Assembly (NCBI GenBank): GCA_028872955.1
Contig: JAGWNX010000003.1
Location: 1 to 64,000 of the forward strand
Length of the DNA stretch: 64,000 nt
Direction: 5' to 3'
DNA from: Acidobacteriota bacterium
GTDB taxonomy: Bacteria > Acidobacteriota > Terriglobia > Terriglobales > Acidobacteriaceae
Shown here piece by piece: positions 21,480 to 30,511 of the stretch (positions are counted from its first letter, which is position 1; every line of letters begins with the position of its first letter). Below the pieces are notes generated by a model, which saw only the letters and a list, made by a program, of their open reading frames with translations, ran no database searches and was not told the DNA's origin. The position numbers were made by a program, and so were the translations under genes.

Positions 21480-21538
21480 ACCGCCGTGTGTACCGCTCCC
21501 CCTGACCCGGGGAGTGTGGCGCACGGCGGTATTTTTTT
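21480..21538 (+). terminator. Rho-independent terminator after GH3
   Basis: ACCGCCGTG...CTCCCC ctgaccc GGGGAG...CACGGCGGT ATTTTTTT. Confidence 0.88.
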
Positions 21539-21554
21539 GTGTGCGGTCGTTCGG

Positions 21555-22385
21555 CTAGGTTGATTTGCGCTTGAGCTGCGGCGCCTTGCCCAGGCGCGAT
21601 TGCGTGCTGGCCTTGCGGCTGAGCGGCGATGCGGCCAGGTGGTCGCGCAGGGCGCGGTCCCGCTCCAGCTCCAGTCCCTGCATCATCAGCTTGCCTGCGT
21701 CCTCAATGTGCGCGGTCATCAACTGCGCTGCCTGTGCGGCATCACGCTGTTCAATGGCTCGCAGGATCGGCTTGTGGAAGGACAGGGTGTGTTCGAGATC
21801 CACCAGCTGCGAGGTGACGGAGATCATATCGAGCATGGCGCGATGAATGGTGTGAAACAGGCGCACGGTCAGGCGATTGCCCGACGCCTCGAAGATGGCG
21901 CGATGGAACGAGAGATCGGACGCCACCATGCGGACGTAGTCGCCGTCGCTGCTCTCCAGGTCAAGCACAGACTGGCGCAGCTGTTCGATGTCCTCGGTGC
22001 CGGCACGCTCGGCGGCTCGCGCAGCCAGCGCGGGCTCAATAATCAGGCGCAGCTCGGTCAACTCCTCCACCGTGGTGCGATCGAGCAAGACGAGGAACTC
22101 CATGGGCACGCTCAGGACAGAGGAGGCATCGCGCTGCAGATAGCTGCCGTCGCCCACCTTCTGCGTAAGCACGCCCATGATCTCCAGAACCTTGAGCGCC
22201 TGACGCAGCGAGGAGCGCGCCACCTTGAAGTGTGCGGCGAGTTCACGCTCTGAGGGGAGCTTGCTGCCGGGTGCGAGGATGCCAGCGCTGAGCATCTGCC
22301 GGAAGTGCAACACCAGCAGGTGGGTCACGTCGTGTTTGGGCTGGCCGGTGTCTCGTGTCGTTCTGCCAACGCGCTGATTTTTCAT
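21555..22385 (-). CDS. GntR-family regulator, FadR/FCD subfamily
   Basis: GSKLPSERELAAHFKVARSSLRQALKVLEIMGVLTQKVGDGSYL wHTH; FCD-type C-terminal helices (DLSFHRAIFEASGNRLTVRLFHTIHRAML). Confidence 0.93.
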   Translation of the reverse strand: MKNQRVGRTTRDTGQPKHDVTHLLVLHFRQMLSAGILAPGSKLPSERELAAHFKVARSSLRQALKVLEIMGVLTQKVGDGSYLQRDASSVLSVPMEFLVLLDRTTVEELTELRLIIEPALAARAAERAGTEDIEQLRQSVLDLESSDGDYVRMVASDLSFHRAIFEASGNRLTVRLFHTIHRAMLDMISVTSQLVDLEHTLSFHKPILRAIEQRDAAQAAQLMTAHIEDAGKLMMQGLELERDRALRDHLAASPLSRKASTQSRLGKAPQLKRKST

Positions 22386-22687
22386 AGGATACCGTGGGGT
22401 AGCCGGGCAACGTGCCTCAGTGTAGCATGCAGGCGCGGGGCACTGGTGCTGGATGCGCAGCAAACTGGATGCGGCAGGCAAGCGGACAGGGCCGGGTGGG
22501 AGGTCGGCAGTTGGCACCCCGGCGCGGAGGAGACCAGGCAACGCGTCACACGCCAGTTGACCGGCGCAGCCGAAAGGTACTACCTTTGGAGTCGCCTGCG
22601 TACCTGGCTCGGCCGAGAGCAGCTCGCACTCGGCCGGGCACGTGCTGTACCGGTTGTGTCGCTGCATCAACGTTGCAAAGGGACAGC

Positions 22688-24409
22688 ATGATTGCAAACC
22701 ATCCGCGGATGCTTATGTGGGGCGTGTGCCTGGCAGGTGCCATGACGGCGTGGAGCGCGATGGCCCAGGGCCCGGCGCAGCCTGCCGTGCGGATTTCGGC
22801 GGACCTGAGCACCAGCACCGGCGCGTACAGGCCGGTGTATGCGTGGTTTGGATACGACGAGGCGAACTACACCACCATGGCGCACGGGCGGCAGCTGTTG
22901 CGCGAGCTACACGATCTGTCCCCGGTGCCGGTGCAGATTCGAGCCCATCATCTGCTGACCTCGGGCGATGGCACGGCGGAGCTGAAGTTCAGCTCAACGA
23001 ACGTCTATCACGAGGATGCCAGCGGTCGGCCTGTCTACGACTTCACGCTGCTCGATGGCATCTTTGACGCTTACCGCGATGCTGGTGTGCGGCCAATGGT
23101 TGAGCTCGGCTTTATGCCGAAGGATCTGGCCGCGACGTTGCCCGGACGTGACACCTACCAGGTGCACTATCCGCAGAGCACGGTGAGTGGTGCCTCCAAT
23201 AATCCGCCGAAGGACTACGCCAAGTGGCAGGAGCTGGTGCGTGTGGTGACGCACCACCTGGTGGAGCGCTACGGTCGAGAGACAGTGCGGCAGTGGTACT
23301 TCGAGGTGTGGAATGAGCCGGATATCGACTACTGGCACGCGACGCCGCAGGAGTACTGGAAGCTGTATGACTACGCTGTTGCCGGGGTGCGTGCGGCACT
23401 GCCTGAGGCCAAGGTAGGCGGGCCGGCCTCGACCAGCCCCTCCGGCCAGCGCGCCAATGCCTTTCTGCGTGGCTTTCTGGACCATGTGAAGAGCGACAAG
23501 AGCATGGCCACGGGCGGCAAGATTCCGTTGGACTTCATCTCGTTTCATGCCAAAGGGCAGCCGAAGATTGTGGATGGTCATGTGACGATGGGCATCGCCC
23601 ATGAGCTGGCAGATGCGGACAGCGGCTTTGCCGTGGTCGCGTCCTACGCCGAGTTCAAGCGGTTGCCGATCATTTTGAGCGAGGCTGACCCCGAGGGCTG
23701 TGCGGCTTGCTCCTCGCGCGTGAACCCGGCGAACAACTATCGCAACGGTACGCTCTATCCCGCGTACACGGCGGCGGCGTACAAGGCACTGCTGGAGCTG
23801 GGCGACCGGCATGGCGTGGACCTGATCTCCATGCTGAGCTGGTCGTTTGAGTTTGAGGGCAAGGACTACTTCGAGGGGTTCCGCTCGCTGGCCAGTAACG
23901 GCATCGATAAGCCCGTGCTCAACCTGTTTCGCATGCTGGGCATGATGGGCGGTGAGCGAGTTGCCACCACCAGCACGGCGGGCGTGCCGCTGGATACGCT
24001 GGTGCACCAGGGCGTGCGCAGCGCGGCAGACGTGGATGCGCTGGCCACGTATGGCGATCGCCGGGCCGCGGTGCTGGTGTGGAACTATCACGACTCCGCT
24101 GAGCCCGCTGCGCCGAGTGAAGTCCACCTGCAGCTGCGCGGCTTGCCGACGGGTGTCCGTCGCGTGCTGGTGCAGCAGTACCGCATCGACGAGACACACA
24201 GCAACGCGTATACGTTGTGGAAGCAGATGGGCGGGCCGCAGCAGCCGTCGCCGCAGCAGCCGTCGCCGCAGCAGCTGGATGCGCTGCACGCCGCACAGGG
24301 CCTGCAGTTGCTGCAGGCACCGGAGTGGGCTGAGGTTGCCAACGGAGCGGTGGTGCTGACCACCAGCATGCCGCGGCAGAGTGTCTCACTCTTCGCCGTC
24401 TCGTGGTAG
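22688..24409 (+). CDS. GH39 family xylan beta-xylosidase
   Basis: FEVWNEPDIDYW acid/base motif; VGGPASTSPSGQRANAFLRGFLDHV; ISFHAKGQP; SILSEADPEGCAAC; secreted (signal AGAMTAWSAMAQ). Confidence 0.9.
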   Translation: MIANHPRMLMWGVCLAGAMTAWSAMAQGPAQPAVRISADLSTSTGAYRPVYAWFGYDEANYTTMAHGRQLLRELHDLSPVPVQIRAHHLLTSGDGTAELKFSSTNVYHEDASGRPVYDFTLLDGIFDAYRDAGVRPMVELGFMPKDLAATLPGRDTYQVHYPQSTVSGASNNPPKDYAKWQELVRVVTHHLVERYGRETVRQWYFEVWNEPDIDYWHATPQEYWKLYDYAVAGVRAALPEAKVGGPASTSPSGQRANAFLRGFLDHVKSDKSMATGGKIPLDFISFHAKGQPKIVDGHVTMGIAHELADADSGFAVVASYAEFKRLPIILSEADPEGCAACSSRVNPANNYRNGTLYPAYTAAAYKALLELGDRHGVDLISMLSWSFEFEGKDYFEGFRSLASNGIDKPVLNLFRMLGMMGGERVATTSTAGVPLDTLVHQGVRSAADVDALATYGDRRAAVLVWNYHDSAEPAAPSEVHLQLRGLPTGVRRVLVQQYRIDETHSNAYTLWKQMGGPQQPSPQQPSPQQLDALHAAQGLQLLQAPEWAEVANGAVVLTTSMPRQSVSLFAVSW

Positions 24410-24423
24410 CGGGGAGACGACGC

Positions 24424-25665
24424 ATGGATCGCAGATGGTACTTCGTGGTGCTTGTAGTGGTCGCCATCGCCATCAGCTACTTTGACCGCCAGACACTGCC
24501 GGTTGCGATTCATGCGATGCAGCACAGCATTCCGCTCAGCGAGCAGCAGTTCTCTTATCTGCAGACGGCCTTTCTGCTGACCTATGCGTCGCTCTACGTG
24601 ATTGGTGGCCGCATGCTGGATCGGGTGGGCACGCGGCGCGGCTTTGTGCTGATTATGGTGTGGTGGTCGCTGGCCTGCATGCTGCACGGAGCGGCCAATG
24701 GCTTCTGGCTGTTGTTGACGGCACGGCTGTTGCTGGGGGCGGGGGAGGGCGGTGCGTTTCCTGCGGCGACGCGTGTGGTCGCGGAGTGGATGGCTCCGGC
24801 GGAGCGCTCCACCGCGATGGGATTCATCAACGGTGGCACGGCTGTGGGGTCGCTGCTGGCTCCACCCATGATCGGCTGGTTGCTGCTGCACAGCGGCTGG
24901 CGAGCGGTGTTTGTGGCCGCCGGGCTGTGCGGGCTGGCCTGGGTGGCGTGGTGGTTGGTGGCGTACGACACCGGCAGCCCGACTGTGACGCGCAACACGT
25001 TGGACGCGCGTCTGCTGGCTCTGCGCATTCCCTGGATGGTCTTGCTGCGTCAGCGCAAGGTGCAGAGCCTTGTATTTGCCAAGTTCATGAGTGATGCAGC
25101 GTGGTACTTTCTGCTGTTCTGGCTGCCGAAGTATCTGTATGACGCCCGTGGCTTTGACGTGAAGCAGGTGAGTGCCTACGGCTGGATTCCGTATGCGGCC
25201 TCGGGGCTGGGCAGCGTAGTAGGCGGGTGGAGTTCGTCGCGGCTGTTGCGCGGCGGCGCCTCGCTGGATGTTGCGAGAAAGGTGACGCTGGGCTGCTGTG
25301 CTGCGCTGATGCCGGTGGTGATGCTGGTTTCCGTCACGCCGGTGCGCGCGGCCATTGGCCTGTTCAGCATCGCGTTCTTTGCGCAGCAGGCGTGGTCAGG
25401 GCTGATGATGACCTTGCCGGCGGACATCTTTCCGCTCACGGTGGTGGGCTCAGTGGCTGGCATGATCGGCTTTGGTGGCGCCATGGGCGGCGCACTGTTC
25501 AGCCTGGTTGCCGGCGCACTGCTGGGGCACGGCATCTCGTATGGCTTTATCTTCTGCATGGCGGGCACGTTTCACCTGATTGGATTTGCGGTGGTTGCTT
25601 TGTATGGCGGTCGAATTCAGCCGCTGGATGGAATCGAACTTCGCACGATGGAGGGAAGGGCATGA
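24424..25665 (+). CDS. MFS transporter, anion:cation symporter/hexuronate (ExuT)-like
   Basis: 12-TM pattern; ISYFDRQTLPVAIHAMQHSIPLSEQQFSYLQTAFLLTYASLYVIGGRMLDRVGTRRGF; GAGEGGAFPAATRVVAEW. Confidence 0.9.
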   Translation: MDRRWYFVVLVVVAIAISYFDRQTLPVAIHAMQHSIPLSEQQFSYLQTAFLLTYASLYVIGGRMLDRVGTRRGFVLIMVWWSLACMLHGAANGFWLLLTARLLLGAGEGGAFPAATRVVAEWMAPAERSTAMGFINGGTAVGSLLAPPMIGWLLLHSGWRAVFVAAGLCGLAWVAWWLVAYDTGSPTVTRNTLDARLLALRIPWMVLLRQRKVQSLVFAKFMSDAAWYFLLFWLPKYLYDARGFDVKQVSAYGWIPYAASGLGSVVGGWSSSRLLRGGASLDVARKVTLGCCAALMPVVMLVSVTPVRAAIGLFSIAFFAQQAWSGLMMTLPADIFPLTVVGSVAGMIGFGGAMGGALFSLVAGALLGHGISYGFIFCMAGTFHLIGFAVVALYGGRIQPLDGIELRTMEGRA

Positions 25666-26834
25666 GGATTACTGAGATTCGTACGCGTGTTGTGCAGTGG
25701 GAAGGGGCGACGGTACCGCTGCCGCCACACTTCTGCACCAACCCCATGGACCTGGTGGCGTTTCGCGAGGCTTCGATGGGCAACTTCGCCTTTCACAACT
25801 GGTTGCTGGTGGAGATCTATACCGACAACGGGCTGGTGGGGCTGGGCAACGCGGCGCTCTCGCCCCTGGTGACCAAGCAACTGATCGATACCTATCTGAA
25901 GCCGTTGCTGCTGGGGGCCGATCCGTGGGACGTTGAGTTTCTATGGCAGCAGATGTATCGCCGCACGCTGGCCTTTGGGCGCAAGGGCGTGGCGCTGGTC
26001 GCCATCTCTGCGGTCGACATTGCCCTGTGGGACCTGATGGGCAAGGACGCCGGGCAGCCGGTCTTTCGCCTGCTGGGTGGGCGCACCAAGGAGCGCATTC
26101 CGGTCTACGCCAGCCGTTTGTACGCCATGCCGATCCCAGAGCTGCGAGCCGAGGCGCAGCGCTACAAGGATGCGGGCTACACCATGATGAAGCTGCGCTT
26201 TGGCTGGGGTCCTGTGGATGGGGCGGCGGGCGTGCAGAAGAACGTGGAGCTGGTGCGCAATGTGCGTGAGGTGATCGGCGACTCCATTGACCTGATGACC
26301 GATGCCTACATGGGCTGGACGCTGGACTACGCCAAACGCATGCTGCCGCTGCTGGAGCCCTTCAACCTGCGCTGGCTGGAGGAGCCGGTGATTCCCGACG
26401 ATACACGCGGGTATCGCGAGCTGAAGCAGTATGGCCGTGTACCCATCGCCGGTGGAGAGCACGAGTACACCATCTTCGGCTTCCGTGAGCTGCTGGAGAG
26501 CAATGCGGTGGACTACATACAGTTTGATACCAACCGGGTTGGAGGCATCAGCCAGGCGCGCAAGATCAGTGCGCTGGCAGAGTCGTTCCAGGTGCCGGTG
26601 GTGCCGCATGCGGGCCAGATGCATAACTACCACGTGGTGATGGCCAGCCTGAACTCGCCAATCGCCGAGTTCTTTCCGAAGGTTGATGTCGAAGTGGGCA
26701 ACGAGCTGTTCTGGTATCTGTTTGACGGCGAACCTATCCCGGAGCAGGGCCACATCAATCTGGACGATGCCCTGCCCGGTCTTGGCCTGACGGTGAACGA
26801 GGCCTCGTTGCGTCAGTTTACGGTGGTGGAGTAG
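25662..26834 (+). CDS. Enolase-superfamily sugar-acid dehydratase, L-rhamnonate dehydratase (RhmD)-like
   Basis: LRFGWGPVDGAAGVQKN, RWLEEPVIPDDTRGYRELKQYGRVPIAGGEHEYTIFGFRELL, VVPHAGQMHNYHVV. ATGA overlap with the MFS gene. Confidence 0.82.
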   Translation: MRITEIRTRVVQWEGATVPLPPHFCTNPMDLVAFREASMGNFAFHNWLLVEIYTDNGLVGLGNAALSPLVTKQLIDTYLKPLLLGADPWDVEFLWQQMYRRTLAFGRKGVALVAISAVDIALWDLMGKDAGQPVFRLLGGRTKERIPVYASRLYAMPIPELRAEAQRYKDAGYTMMKLRFGWGPVDGAAGVQKNVELVRNVREVIGDSIDLMTDAYMGWTLDYAKRMLPLLEPFNLRWLEEPVIPDDTRGYRELKQYGRVPIAGGEHEYTIFGFRELLESNAVDYIQFDTNRVGGISQARKISALAESFQVPVVPHAGQMHNYHVVMASLNSPIAEFFPKVDVEVGNELFWYLFDGEPIPEQGHINLDDALPGLGLTVNEASLRQFTVVE

Positions 26835-26850
26835 AGGGGAGCCGAGGAGT

Positions 26851-27867
26851 ATGTCGATGCGACTGGTGCAGGTGATTGGCCCGCAGGGGCGTCGAGTGAT
26901 GCTGGTGCGTGAGCCAGAGCTGCTGACGGTGGGTGGCTTTGCCAGCATAGTGGAGCTGGCCGCGGCTGCGCTGCGCGAGGGCAGAGCGCTGACGGCGTGG
27001 ATAGAACAGCTGCTGACCGGCGAGCGTCTGCGCTATGACGAAGTCTATGCAGGCCGGTCAGAGTGGCGGCTGCTGCCGCCCATTGACGTGCCCGGGGATC
27101 CGCATCGTGTGCTGGTGAGCGGAACCGGCCTGACGCACTATGGCAGCGCGCGCGAGCGGCAAGCCATGCACGCTGCTCCGCAGGCAGCCGCCGAGGCCGC
27201 CATGACCGACAGCATGCGTATGTTTGCCTGGGGACAGCAACAGGGCCGACCGGCCGCAGGCGAAGTCGGCGTTGCGCCGGAGTGGTTCTACAAGGGCTGT
27301 GGTGCCATGCTGCGCGCGCATGGCGAGGCGCTGTTGGTGCCGGGCTATGCGGAGGACGGTGGCGAGGAGGCAGAGGTGGCCATGGTGTATGTGAACGACG
27401 AGGCTGGCGTGCCGCATCGGCTGGGCATGTGCCAGGGCAACGAGTTCTCTGACCACGTCTTTGAGCGGCGCAACTATCTGAACCTGGCCGGCAGCAAGCT
27501 GCGCAGCTGCGCGCTGGGGCCGGAGCTGGTGCTGCAGGCACCCTTTGACGACATTGCAGGCGAGGTACGTATTCTGCGCGCGGGCAAAGAGATATGGCAG
27601 CGGCAGATCCGAACTGGCGAGGCCAATATGTGTCACTCGCTGGCGAACCTGGAGCACCACCACTTCAAGTTTGAGAACCATCGCCAGCCGGGCCAGGTAC
27701 ATGTGCACTTCATGGGCGCGGATGCGTTGTCGTTTGGCGAAGGCCTGCGCCTGCAGGCAGAGGATGAGGTGACGATCCACTTTGCCGGCTTGGGCAGGCC
27801 GTTGTGGAATCCCATCACGGTTGCTCGTCCGCTGTTGCAGCCGGTCGTAGTGCAGGGAATGGAGTAG
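26851..27867 (+). CDS. AraD1-family (fumarylacetoacetate-hydrolase fold) protein, probable 2-keto-3-deoxy sugar acid dehydratase/hydrolase
   Basis: GEVGVAPEWFYKGCGAMLRAHGEALLVPGYAEDGGEEAEVAMVYVNDEAGVPHRLGMCQGNEFSDHVFERRNYLNLAGSKLRSCALGPEL. Confidence 0.85.
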   Translation: MSMRLVQVIGPQGRRVMLVREPELLTVGGFASIVELAAAALREGRALTAWIEQLLTGERLRYDEVYAGRSEWRLLPPIDVPGDPHRVLVSGTGLTHYGSARERQAMHAAPQAAAEAAMTDSMRMFAWGQQQGRPAAGEVGVAPEWFYKGCGAMLRAHGEALLVPGYAEDGGEEAEVAMVYVNDEAGVPHRLGMCQGNEFSDHVFERRNYLNLAGSKLRSCALGPELVLQAPFDDIAGEVRILRAGKEIWQRQIRTGEANMCHSLANLEHHHFKFENHRQPGQVHVHFMGADALSFGEGLRLQAEDEVTIHFAGLGRPLWNPITVARPLLQPVVVQGME

Positions 27868-27891
27868 AGCAGGAACGAGGTGGAGGGTGGA

Positions 27892-28794
27892 ATGCGAGTT
27901 GCGATCTTAGGCCTGGGCGTTATGGGCTCGGGCATGGCGAGGAATGTATTGCAGGCGGGCTTTCCGCTGACGGTGTACAACCGGACGCCGCACAGGGCGG
28001 CGGAGCTGGCCGCGCTGGGCGCGGTTGTCGCGGAGTCGCCCGCGAAGGCGGCTGCAGAGGCAGATGTGGTGCTCTCGATGCTGGCGGATGACGATGCGAG
28101 CGCGCGTGTGTGGCTGGGTGCGGGCAGTGCGCAGGGCATCGTGCAGGGAAGCACGCAGGATGGGGCGCTGGCAGCCATGCGCGCCGGAGCCGTCGCGATC
28201 GACTGTGGCACGGTCAGCCCAGGTTGGATTGCGCAGCTTGCGGCCGCAGCGGCAGCGCGCGGGGTTGCGCTGCTCGAGGCACCGGTGACGGGCAGCCGTC
28301 CGCAGGCCAACGCCGGGGAGTTGAAGTTCCTGGTGGGTGGGGATGCAGCCGTACTGCAGCAGGTGCGTCCGGTACTGGCCAGTATGAGCCGCGAGATTCT
28401 GCATCTGGGCCCGCTGGGCAGCGGCGGAGCGCTCAAGCTGATCAACAACTTTCTGTGTGGAGTGCAGGTGGCCTCGTTTGCTGAGGCGCTGGCCTGGATC
28501 GATGCCAGTGGCATGGACCGCCAGCGCGCGCTCGAGTTCCTGAACGCTGGCGCGCCGGGCAGCGGCATCACACGCGGCATGTCAGAGCGCATGCTGACTC
28601 GCGAGCCAGCGCTGAACTTTGCCTTGAGCCTGATGGAGAAAGACCTTCGCTACGCGCAGTCGGCGGCACTGGAGCACGGTGTGCGGCTGACGATGGGTGC
28701 GGCTGCGGACAGTCTCTTCGGGGAAGCGAAGCAGCAGGGCTACGGTGCGATGGACATGTCGGCTGTGCGGTGGGCGGTCGGCGAGCAGCAGTAA
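27892..28794 (+). CDS. NAD(P)-dependent beta-hydroxyacid dehydrogenase (3-hydroxyisobutyrate/tartronate-semialdehyde reductase family)
   Basis: MRVAILGLGVMGSGMARNVLQAGFPLTVYNRTP; LEAPVTGSRPQANAGELKFLVGGD; GSGGALKLINNFLCG. Confidence 0.93.
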   Translation: MRVAILGLGVMGSGMARNVLQAGFPLTVYNRTPHRAAELAALGAVVAESPAKAAAEADVVLSMLADDDASARVWLGAGSAQGIVQGSTQDGALAAMRAGAVAIDCGTVSPGWIAQLAAAAAARGVALLEAPVTGSRPQANAGELKFLVGGDAAVLQQVRPVLASMSREILHLGPLGSGGALKLINNFLCGVQVASFAEALAWIDASGMDRQRALEFLNAGAPGSGITRGMSERMLTREPALNFALSLMEKDLRYAQSAALEHGVRLTMGAAADSLFGEAKQQGYGAMDMSAVRWAVGEQQ

Positions 28795-28809
28795 CCCTCG
28801 ACTGGCCAG

Positions 28810-30129
28810 CTAGCGGGTGCTTTGCCCATGTGGCCGGAAGGCGACCACGCGGGTGTCGTATGCCGTGCCTTTCACCCACGAGGTGCGGAGCAGCAGCTCA
28901 AAGTACGGCAGGTGCTTCGTTCCGGCGCGCTGTTCCAGCATGGACATCTGCTCCTCTGAGAGCAGAAAGTCACCTGCGGCCTGCGTCGCTTCCGAGCTGG
29001 TGCCCTGGATCAGCAGCGCGTTGCCGGTGTTATCCGGCGTGGGCAGAAAGCTGACAATGCAGTAGCCCACGGCGTCTGGCCAGGTGTAGACAGCCTGCTC
29101 GCCCGGTGCAGGGGAGTGGTTGACGATCTCCATCGGGTTATCGGGGACGAAGGTAAAGTTCGTGGTGTTGGCAAACAACTCCACCCAGGGGTTGGTGTAC
29201 CGGCTGCCGATCAGCACGATGTTGCCATCTTTTATCAGGTTGGCGTCGTAGCTGCGTGCGGAGTACAGGTGCATGGTTGTGCTGCCGGGAGCAAGCGCCA
29301 GCAGCCGGCTTGCGAGTGCGAAGTCTCCCTGGCCGCCAAGACCCCAGCCATAGATACGCTGCAGGGCGGCTTGCATTCTGGGGTCTGGCTCCTGAATGCG
29401 GCTGAGGTAGGTCTTGCCCAGGTAGTCTTCGAGCCCGAAGGACTTGCCGCCAAGGTCCTGAATCAGCGCGAAGGACGAGTCGCCGAGGACGATGTTGGTG
29501 GGACGGTCGCCGTCCACGAAGTGCGACCAGAAGTCAGCAAGCGCGGGCTGCTGCTTCCAGGGGTGCAGCTCCGTCCGAAGGCGATGCAGTTGCAACCCAA
29601 GCATGCCCGTTGCCAGCAGCAGAATCAGCACGGCCGCCGTAAGGGCAAGGTTCAGCCGGGAGGGGTTGGCGTGCTCCACCGGCTGCACCGGGAGCGTCTC
29701 CACAGGCCCGGCTTGCACAACGTCCGCCGGCTGTGCCGCAGGACGGAACTGGTAGACCGGCAGGTAACTGCCGCGAGGAATCTCCAGCAGAATGGGCTCG
29801 TGCGCGCCTTCGCTCTGGAAGTAGGTAAGGATGCGCTTTCGCAGATCGCTGACGTTCGTGCGGACGATGTTATCGAAGCTGGTGTCGTAGTCTTCCGGAC
29901 GGCCGAAGACCCGCATGCCGATCTCATGCTCGCGAATCAGGCTGCGCCCGTCCTTGAGAACAGAGCCGGCAAGAAACAGCAGCAGCTCCTGGAGCCGGGT
30001 CGCGCGGCGCAGGGACGCACTGGCGGCGATGCGCTGTGTCAGCTCCCAGCAGGCATCACGGTCCGGCGCCTCGCCGGGCTGCTGGGTGGCGGTTTCGGCT
30101 TCGGTGGGCTTTGGCATCGTCTCTCGCAC
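28810..30129 (-). CDS. Winged-helix (OmpR-like) N-terminal, single-TM regulator
   Basis: LQELLLFLAGSVLKDGRSLIREHEIGMRVFGRPEDYDTSFDNIVRTNVSDLRKRILTYF...ILLEIPRGSYLPVY wHTH; TM LALTAAVLILLLATGMLGLQL; divergent from a TonB receptor. Confidence 0.8.
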   Translation of the reverse strand: MRETMPKPTEAETATQQPGEAPDRDACWELTQRIAASASLRRATRLQELLLFLAGSVLKDGRSLIREHEIGMRVFGRPEDYDTSFDNIVRTNVSDLRKRILTYFQSEGAHEPILLEIPRGSYLPVYQFRPAAQPADVVQAGPVETLPVQPVEHANPSRLNLALTAAVLILLLATGMLGLQLHRLRTELHPWKQQPALADFWSHFVDGDRPTNIVLGDSSFALIQDLGGKSFGLEDYLGKTYLSRIQEPDPRMQAALQRIYGWGLGGQGDFALASRLLALAPGSTTMHLYSARSYDANLIKDGNIVLIGSRYTNPWVELFANTTNFTFVPDNPMEIVNHSPAPGEQAVYTWPDAVGYCIVSFLPTPDNTGNALLIQGTSSEATQAAGDFLLSEEQMSMLEQRAGTKHLPYFELLLRTSWVKGTAYDTRVVAFRPHGQSTR

Positions 30130-30157
30130 GACATTCTAGACATGTTTGGTAACGGTA

Positions 30158-30190
30158 GTCGCCTGCAAAAGTGTCCTGCGGGCAGGCGAC
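30158..30190. other. Inverted repeat GTCGCCTGC...GCAGGCGAC
   Basis: Perfect 9-bp arms in the regulator/TonB intergenic region. Confidence 0.5.
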
Positions 30191-30258
30191 GGCCCGGGGA
30201 GTCGTGGCGACGAGTAACAGCAACTGCGAGTCGTTTTATTTCAATGAGTTGGATGTCA

Positions 30259-30320
30259 GGTGCCGATGCCGTCAGGCAGGTAAAGAACTGCTCTTAACCT
30301 GCCACAGGCAGGTGGGCACC
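30259..30320 (+). promoter_or_regulatory. Nested/competing inverted repeats in the leader of the TonB-dependent receptor
   Basis: GGTGCC(30259)...GGCAGGT(30275)...ACCTGCC(30297)-aca-GGCAGGT(30307)-gg-GGCACC(30315). The central ACCTGCC can pair with either GGCAGGT. Confidence 0.4.
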
Positions 30321-30511
30321 ACTGTGGGCGGCACTGCGAATTGACTTGAGTGAGCCGTTTGCGATGCCCAGGATGTTTTGCGGCGCGAAAGTTGACGCTC
30401 TGTCGATCACGAACGGCCGCTGGACGGAGCATGGTCGCTCCGCCAGGGGCCGGCAAAGCAGGATCGACGCAACAGTCAGGCCACGCTTGAATGATTTCTC
30501 TTGGAGGCAAC

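Noticed and set aside
24229-24276. CAGCAGCCGTCGCCG repeat in GH39
   Set aside because: Short in-frame PQQPSP linker repeat; likely simple-sequence expansion without system-level meaning.
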